64,000 nucleotides of DNA from Betaproteobacteria bacterium HGW-Betaproteobacteria-11 (GTDB lineage Bacteria; Pseudomonadota; Gammaproteobacteria; Burkholderiales; Rhodocyclaceae), in NCBI GenBank assembly GCA_002842395.1, contig PHCV01000001.1, positions 186,001 through 250,000 of the forward strand, in the 5' to 3' direction. The position numbers and the translations under genes were made by a program. Positions within the stretch are counted from its first letter, which is position 1. Each line of letters begins with the position of its first letter. The notes below the pieces were generated by a model. It did not search any database, had not been told where the DNA came from, and was given only the letters and a program-made list of their open reading frames with translations. Below are positions 58,812 to 64,000 of the stretch, one piece after another.

Positions 58812-58835
58812 CGCCGTTCCGCCAGCGCCGACTTT
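58812..58835 (-). repeat. Dispersed 25-bp repeat, copy 13 (intergenic, nifQ-nifE)
   Basis: Minus orientation, AAAGTCGGCGCTGGCGGA then ACGGCG, full consensus. It lies between the NifA site and the sigma-54 promoter of nifE. Confidence 0.85.
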
Positions 58836-58871
58836 CTGCAAATCAAGAGCTTGCCGGCCTGCGGCAGGCAT

Positions 58872-58885
58872 GGCACGCCGCTTGC
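58872..58885 (+). promoter_or_regulatory. Sigma-54 promoter of nifE
   Basis: ATGGCACGCCGCTTGCAG is an exact TGGCACG-N4-TTGCA match. The predicted start is about 22 bases before the nifE ATG. Confidence 0.93.
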
Positions 58886-58918
58886 AGAATGGGCTTATCC
58901 ATCGCTCCGGGGCCTGTC

Positions 58919-60325
58919 ATGAAAGCCGCCGAAATTGCCGAACTGCTCAACGAACCTGCCTGTGCCCACAACAAGAAGGAGAAATCCGGCTGCGCCAAGA
59001 CCAAGCCCGGCGCCACGGCCGGCGGCTGTTCCTTCGATGGCGCGCAGATCGCGCTGCTGCCGATCGCCGACGTGGCCCACATCGTGCACGGGCCGATCGC
59101 CTGCGCCGGATCGAGCTGGGACAACCGCGGCACGCGTTCCAGCGGCCCGACGCTGTACCGCATCGGCATGACCACCGACCTCACCGAGCAGGATGTAATC
59201 ATGGGCCGCAGCGAGAAGCGGCTGTTCCATGCGATCAAGCAGGCGATCGACGATTACGCGCCGAAGGCCGTGTTCCTCTATTCCACCTGCGTGCCGGCGC
59301 TGATCGGCGACGACCTCGGCGCGGTGGCCAAGGCCGCTACGGAACTCTGGGGCGTGCCCGTGGTGCCGGTCGATTGCGCCGGGTTTTATGGCACCAAGAA
59401 CCTCGGCAACCGGATCGCCGGTGAAGCCATGTTCAAGCACGTCATCGGCACCCGCGAACCCGAGCCGGTGCCGCCCGGCGCGCAACGTCCGGGGATCACG
59501 GTGCATGACGTCAATCTCATTGGCGAATACAACATCGCCGGCGAGTTCTGGCATGTCGCGCCGCTGTTCGACGAACTTGGCCTGCGCATCCTGTGCAGCC
59601 TGTCGGGCGACGCGCGGTTTCACGAGGTGCAGACCATGCATCGGGCCGAAGCCAGCATGGTGGTCTGCGCCAAGGCGCTGCTCAACGTGGCGCGCAAGCT
59701 CGAAACCGATTACGGCGTGCCCTTCTTCGAAGGCAGTTTCTACGGCATCACCGACACCTCGCAGGCTTTCCGCGATTTCGCCAGGCTGCTTGGCGATGCG
59801 GAGCTGACGGCGCGCACCGAGGCGATGATCGCCCGCGAGGAAGCGAAGATTCGCGCCGCGCTGGCGCCCTGGGCCGCGCGCCTCGCCGGCAAGCGCGTGC
59901 TGCTCTATACCGGTGGCGTCAAGTCGTGGTCGGTGGTCTCCGCGCTGCAGGATCTGGGCATGACGGTGGTCGCCACCGGCACCAACAAATCCACCGAAGA
60001 GGACAAGGCGCGCATCCGCGAGTTGATGGGCGATGACGCGAAGATGATTACCGACGGCAGTCCCAAGGCGCTGCTGCAAGCCTGCAAGGATTACCAGGCC
60101 GACATCCTGATCGCCGGCGGGCGCAATCTCTACACGGCGCTCAAGGCGCGCATCCCCTTCCTCGACATCAACCAGGAAAGAGAATTCGGCTATGCCGGCT
60201 ATGCCGGCATGCTGGAACTGGTGCGGCAACTGGCGCTGACCCTCGAAGCGCCGGTGTGGGAGCAGGTGCGCAAGCCGGCGCCCTGGGCCGCGCAGAAGGC
60301 GACGGGGGAAGTGCTGGTGGCGTGA
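58919..60325 (+). CDS. nifE: FeMo-co scaffold subunit NifE
   Basis: 468 residues from ATG 58919; a longer frame upstream crosses the promoter and is rejected. [31 protein letters not shown] and [16 protein letters not shown] carry cluster ligands; the NifD FeMo-co ligand region is changed as in NifE. NifE pairs with NifN to finish FeMo-co, yet no nifN or nifX follows: the next genes belong to an unrelated defence locus on the other strand. The stop touches a divergent dispersed repeat. Confidence 0.96.
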   Translation: MKAAEIAELLNEPACAHNKKEKSGCAKTKPGATAGGCSFDGAQIALLPIADVAHIVHGPIACAGSSWDNRGTRSSGPTLYRIGMTTDLTEQDVIMGRSEKRLFHAIKQAIDDYAPKAVFLYSTCVPALIGDDLGAVAKAATELWGVPVVPVDCAGFYGTKNLGNRIAGEAMFKHVIGTREPEPVPPGAQRPGITVHDVNLIGEYNIAGEFWHVAPLFDELGLRILCSLSGDARFHEVQTMHRAEASMVVCAKALLNVARKLETDYGVPFFEGSFYGITDTSQAFRDFARLLGDAELTARTEAMIAREEAKIRAALAPWAARLAGKRVLLYTGGVKSWSVVSALQDLGMTVVATGTNKSTEEDKARIRELMGDDAKMITDGSPKALLQACKDYQADILIAGGRNLYTALKARIPFLDINQEREFGYAGYAGMLELVRQLALTLEAPVWEQVRKPAPWAAQKATGEVLVA

Positions 60326-60348
60326 AAGTCAGGGCTGGTGGGACGGCA
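60325..60348 (+). repeat. Dispersed 25-bp repeat, copy 14 (at the nifE stop)
   Basis: Plus orientation, AAAGTCAGGGCTGGTGGG then ACGGCA, with about four changes from consensus. It begins at the last base of the nifE stop codon. Confidence 0.55.
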
Positions 60349-60655
60349 CCCCGTGCCGGGACAGCGGGACAAGGCTCCGGACACAAGTGTTCGTGGTTGA
60401 TCTGCTGCTGGTACTGTAGATACTCAGCGGACTGGTGCTTTCGGCCGACTGCCGCCGCACAACAATTCCGGAATACGACCATCCGAAAGACTGCTGCACT
60501 TCGAAACCTGCCGGAAGGCCAATTCACACAAGTCGGCCTGAGCGGACCTTTGGCCCGGAAGTTCGCTACGGCCCCTTCGGAAAACTAAGCCGACACTCAA
60601 TTACAGAACGGCCTCGAACGTCGGTCGCCGCTGAGAACACCTATTGCAAACGACG
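60349..60655. other. Non-coding junction between nifE and the defence locus
   Basis: About 300 bases with no supported gene. It contains CATCCGAAAGACTGCTGCA and nearby text that looks like degenerate repeated intergenic DNA. GC falls toward the right. No integrase, tRNA or attachment repeat was found. Confidence 0.5.
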
Positions 60656-62446
60656 TCAAGTTTGAATGTCTGGTTCTATCTTCCCCGCGTCCTTAGGAGT
60701 GCCGAGATACATAGATTGCTTCAACCCAGGGTACTGTGGAGTCCATTCGGCATCGCCGGCGACAATTGGATGCCGATATTCGGTTGCCGAAATCAGGATT
60801 TGACCAGCATGGGCGTCACACACAGCCTCCAACGCATGTAAAAACTTCGCCAGATCTGCGCTCGCGAGTTCGTGTTGTTTAGGCGTATCCAAGATCAGAA
60901 ATCGGAACGGTCTTTTCGCATCTTGAATGTAGGCCTCAAAGATGGCGGCGTGGATAGCGAGGATCAAGCGGTTTCGTGTGCTTCCGCTGAACATGTCAAT
61001 CGACTCATTGCCAAACTTGAACTTAAAGTCGAGATCGATCCCGATCTCTCGCGGTACATTGGGCGTTTCAAGGATGTCCATCCATTTGACGGTCAGATCA
61101 CGGACATGTACCCGCAATTTGTTGAACTCCAAATCGGATCGCCCATGGTTAGATAGCATCGCAATGCGATCTTGGGTCGTTGATCGTTCCTCGTCCAATT
61201 TGAGGTACTTGCGCCTCTCTTCGCTTAACCGATCGAGTGCTACAAGGCGTTGCTCTGCTTCAACGAGTTCTTTCGTAAGAGATTGAACAGCGGAAACGAG
61301 TTGTCCTGTACTGCTCACTCTGTCCCGCTCATTTAGCTTCGAGACGATCAGCGCATGCTCCTCCTCAAGTTCGACCAGCCTTTGGTCAAAAACAGCACAT
61401 TGGATATCCGCCCGATTTGCGTTCGCCTCCAGATCCTTGATCTGGTCTTTGAGATACATGAGATTCTTTGCGTAGGACTCAGAGCTGGTGGCAAATAGAC
61501 CGCAATCCGACCGATGACAGATGTCGAAAAACGACTCAAAAACGCGCTTGGACTCTTCGTTTAGCGATAGCGTCTTGATCTCTCCTTCGATTTCTCCTCT
61601 GATCGAATCGATACCGGCAAGACGCGCTCGAAACTCAGTCTGCTGACGGCGAGTCGCGCGGATTTGCTCCTCCTTGGCCTGAAGAAGTTCAAGCAACGCG
61701 TCGTTGGCCGCTCCAGCCGAATCAACCGACACCTTTAGGCCTTGTATCCGTTTCGTCAGAGTTGCAGATTGTTGACTCAGCCGATCTCGCATGCCGACGG
61801 AATCATCTGCCGCAGACGACATATTGGTGATTACTGTCTGTTGGACGACGAGCCTGCGTTGAATAGCGTCAAGTTGTTCTTTGGCAGCGATTAGATCGCG
61901 TTGAGAATGGTACGAATGTTTCGGATTTAGGCCAAAGATGAACCGGACCATTTCCACGAATTGGTCCGAGATAAAAGATGCGGGGGGTCTATAGGGATCG
62001 ATATATCCGCCGTCCTGCCGTACATAGAAGATTGGAAGCACGGTGGAAAGGTAAGGTTGGATTGCCAGTCGATTGCTCCCGACAAGCACTGGAACCGCAA
62101 GATCCAATTCCTCGAATAGTGCCTGTGAGAAATCCCCTTCGCTGAAGAACTCACGGGTAACGCCCCCGACCTCGATCAAAATATGGGGGTCACTACCAAT
62201 GTCCCGTCGAAGCAGATAAGTACGCTGATTGTGTTCGAACGTAACTTCCGCGACTTGACACTTTTCTCGAATGTCTTCTCGGAATTTCGCGTCAAACCCC
62301 AAACAAAATGCCACGGCCTGAACAAGCGGGGTCTTGCCACTTCCATTTGGTGCGTGAAGGGACGTCGTACGTCGACCGAATGACAGCGACGGACTCTCCC
62401 ATCCGTTCACACCTCGCGCCGTTAGCTTCAGTGTAAGCAGTTTCAT
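60656..62446 (-). CDS. SMC/RecN-like ATPase of a Lamassu or ABC-three-component system
   Basis: 596 residues. Walker A LHAPNGSGKTPLVQAV is at about 30-45, a long coiled coil spans about 175-420 with a central CHRSDCG (zinc-hook-like, about 309-315), and an ABC-type signature FSGSTRNRLILAIHAAIFEA with Walker B FRFLILDTPKQHELAS closes the protein (about 500-545). The layout is that of LmuB-type SMC proteins in Lamassu and of the ATPases in ABC-3C systems. It overlaps the small middle gene by one base. GC is lower than in the nif genes. Confidence 0.85.
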   Translation of the reverse strand: MKLLTLKLTARGVNGWESPSLSFGRRTTSLHAPNGSGKTPLVQAVAFCLGFDAKFREDIREKCQVAEVTFEHNQRTYLLRRDIGSDPHILIEVGGVTREFFSEGDFSQALFEELDLAVPVLVGSNRLAIQPYLSTVLPIFYVRQDGGYIDPYRPPASFISDQFVEMVRFIFGLNPKHSYHSQRDLIAAKEQLDAIQRRLVVQQTVITNMSSAADDSVGMRDRLSQQSATLTKRIQGLKVSVDSAGAANDALLELLQAKEEQIRATRRQQTEFRARLAGIDSIRGEIEGEIKTLSLNEESKRVFESFFDICHRSDCGLFATSSESYAKNLMYLKDQIKDLEANANRADIQCAVFDQRLVELEEEHALIVSKLNERDRVSSTGQLVSAVQSLTKELVEAEQRLVALDRLSEERRKYLKLDEERSTTQDRIAMLSNHGRSDLEFNKLRVHVRDLTVKWMDILETPNVPREIGIDLDFKFKFGNESIDMFSGSTRNRLILAIHAAIFEAYIQDAKRPFRFLILDTPKQHELASADLAKFLHALEAVCDAHAGQILISATEYRHPIVAGDAEWTPQYPGLKQSMYLGTPKDAGKIEPDIQT

Positions 62447-62925
62447 CAGACTTCCTCTCGAATTCGTCGCTCCGCTCTGATGTTTTCAAAGCTACGCTCA
62501 ATAATCAGGAGCGCATTCGCCAGAGGCGACGCCTCCTGGTCGCGTACGTGCTTAACGATTTCGCGCCCCTTCGAGGTTGCTGAGATCGCGGAATTTCGTG
62601 AGTCAACCTCCGCCAAGCCGGTTCGCTCCAAAAATGTCAATGCCTTCACCGTGCGAATGCGAAGGTTTGCAGACCATCCGATATCTTGGGACGATCCCTT
62701 GAATCCAGCGACAGTTCTCTCCAAACATTCACCGACCAATTGGCCTAGTTCGGACATCTGAGGCTTGCTGCTGCCTTTCGACAGCGTCAATATGACCATC
62801 GCAAGCAGTGGAAGATGGAACAGCGCCTCGTTGTCTAGCGACGATTGAAAATGCGCCTCACGTAGTGGTGGCGGAAGGCGAAGTTGACGCTTCTCGGCCT
62901 CACGGAAGAAGTCGTCGTAATTCAT
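62446..62925 (-). CDS. Small middle component (LmuC/ABC-3C type)
   Basis: 159 residues, helical: MNYDDFFREAEKRQLRLPPPLREAHFQSSLDNEALFHLPLLAMVILTLSKGS at the start and a winged-helix-like part (NLRIRTVKALTFLERTGLAEVDSRNSAISATSKGREIVKHV, about 88-128). Length and position between an SMC ATPase and a nuclease fit the middle component of these systems. It overlaps both neighbours (one and four bases). Confidence 0.7.
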   Translation of the reverse strand: MNYDDFFREAEKRQLRLPPPLREAHFQSSLDNEALFHLPLLAMVILTLSKGSSKPQMSELGQLVGECLERTVAGFKGSSQDIGWSANLRIRTVKALTFLERTGLAEVDSRNSAISATSKGREIVKHVRDQEASPLANALLIIERSFENIRAERRIREEV

Positions 62926-64000
62926 TTCGAATATCTTCTTACGACGACTGAGCCAACGGCCCCGAAAAGAAGTTCGCGGTCCAGCGCCGAGAACTTCTTG
63001 ATCTCCGAATCAGCCGAAAGCGTACAAATCAGTTTGTCAAGAGACGAGAAAGTAGCGCCCGGCTTAACCCAATCATCATGCAACTTGTCGACCAAAGCGA
63101 GCAAGACGGCCATATCCATTGGGGAGTAGATGTGTCGCGCATCTCGAAGCCAAATGTCCCACTTAACTTTCTGATGCGATGCAAACTCAATCATCGCATC
63201 ATCCGCTCCGGCTTGCTTCATCCAGCGTGTGATTACGGACGCAGTCTTGAGTGCCTTAGGTACAGCACCTTTCAGTAGCGCCTCATACGCCGTCCGAGAA
63301 ATACATAGGATTTCCAGCAAATCATCCAAACCGACACCAGACAACGATTCGATGTCACTCTTCGCGACACCTTCGAGCGACGTCCTCGATTTCCGAGACA
63401 CAAGGTCAACCAAGCCGTTGGCAAGCTCAGTTGTCTCGTCAAAGCTTAGATCGATCTCGCTGTAATTATGGATTGCCGTTCGCGCAGCACTTGCAAACGC
63501 GCCACGGTCGGTTTCGATGTAAGAAGCTGCGGCGCGCAATGACAATTTTCCCAACACGCAGGCGGTTGTACCGGGGTCTGCGGGAGGCTCAATGGAGAAT
63601 ATCGCGGAAAAGTTGTCAGCCAAGAACTTCGCTGCCTTAGCCTTTGGAGTCCTTCCTCGAAGCTCGTCCACTACCGTAACGACCCCCTCATCGAAATGAA
63701 CATTCGAAAGCAAGGTAACTTCGCTACAGGTGTTGTCAAACACAATGGCGTGAAGAAGCAACTTTCCAGCAAAACTTGTTTTGATCTTTCCTAGACTTTC
63801 CTCGTCGACTCCTTGGCTTCGGCTAGCGATAGCAAAAATCTCTTTGGTACTCCATTGATGATTAAGTCGTTTCTTTGTCTTTACCTGAAAGAAATGATAC
63901 GTCGGTTGCCCATTGATCTGCCGCCGTACGACGAAGTCATCGTGAAAGTCACAGTAAACACAATCTATGCCATTTCCTTCAAGGATCTCTAGGGCAGCAA
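62922..64000 (-). CDS. Cap4-like nuclease effector (LmuA type), cut by window end
   Basis: At least 359 residues; the frame is open to the window edge, so the start is missing. Near the edge the text CDFHDDFVVRRQ ... HFFQVKTKK is a PD-(D/E)xK nuclease core (D then QxK) as in the DUF4297/Cap4 family used by Lamassu LmuA; the remainder is a helical C-terminal domain that would couple to the ATPase. This is a predicted dsDNA endonuclease released on phage infection. An internal TTG at 63761 should not be taken as the start. Confidence 0.75.
   Translation of the reverse strand, partial: AALEILEGNGIDCVYCDFHDDFVVRRQINGQPTYHFFQVKTKKRLNHQWSTKEIFAIASRSQGVDEESLGKIKTSFAGKLLLHAIVFDNTCSEVTLLSNVHFDEGVVTVVDELRGRTPKAKAAKFLADNFSAIFSIEPPADPGTTACVLGKLSLRAAASYIETDRGAFASAARTAIHNYSEIDLSFDETTELANGLVDLVSRKSRTSLEGVAKSDIESLSGVGLDDLLEILCISRTAYEALLKGAVPKALKTASVITRWMKQAGADDAMIEFASHQKVKWDIWLRDARHIYSPMDMAVLLALVDKLHDDWVKPGATFSSLDKLICTLSADSEIKKFSALDRELLFGAVGSVVVRRYSK

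Noticed and set aside
60400-60655. Small frames in the nifE-defence junction
   Set aside because: None has a ribosome site or recognisable motif and they overlap in several frames; treated as non-coding.

Overview
The window is GC-rich, gene-dense DNA from a diazotrophic betaproteobacterium, most likely of the order Rhodocyclales (Dechloromonas/Azospira/Accumulibacter-like). This placement rests on gene order and protein character (Tol-Ruv housekeeping block, a NifL/NifA-type nif regulon, an FeSII-type protective ferredoxin, an SAH riboswitch before ahcY); no database search was possible.

Layout. 1-9002 (minus strand) is one long housekeeping run: yebC, ruvC, a glycosyltransferase, a UbiA-family prenyltransferase, ruvA, ruvB, ybgC, tolQ, a second glycosyltransferase, tolR, tolA and the start of tolB. 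9066-15615 (plus) holds a HerA-like ATPase, two small inverted-repeat elements (one MITE-like), and a TonB-receptor / binding-protein / histidine-kinase module. 15808-18590 holds metF and ahcY (minus) with an SAH riboswitch, then an initiator tRNA.

18768-60325 is a nitrogen-fixation island: nifV-TPR-nifW-nifZ-nifM; a low-GC cargo of a Dam-type methylase, a membrane protein and a DGQHR protein; an rnf operon (G-E-rseC-A-B-C-D-H order); divergent nifL-nifA-nifF-nifZ-like; a PaeR7I-like restriction-modification pair; nifB-ferredoxin-nifO-flavodiiron protein-ferredoxin-FeSII-draG; a SIR2-like/hemerythrin pair; draT; nifHDKT-ferredoxin-nafY and associated genes; modCBA, modE and nifQ; and nifE without an adjacent nifN. 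Sigma-54 (GG-N10-GC) promoters and NifA sites (TGT-N10-ACA) can be read before rnfG, nifL, nifB, the SIR2 gene, nifH and nifE, so these units appear to form one NifA regulon. NifHDK fixes N2; NifB, NifE, NifV and NifQ make the cofactor with molybdate delivered by ModABC; Rnf, NifF and the ferredoxins supply electrons; DraT/DraG, NifL, FeSII, the flavodiiron protein and hemerythrin adjust activity to ammonium and oxygen.

60656-64000 is a defence locus of the Lamassu/ABC-three-component type (SMC-like ATPase, small middle component, PD-(D/E)xK nuclease cut by the window edge).

The most unusual feature is repetitive DNA. A roughly 25-bp unit with core GTCGGCGCTGGCG occurs about 14 times, nine of them inside protein genes, always in one reading phase per orientation. 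A second, C-rich family lies after genes and has been read into a glycosyltransferase at both ends. Several genes end or begin inside perfect inverted duplications of their own stop or start codon region. The island dam-TM-DGQHR is the best candidate for an undescribed protein system.
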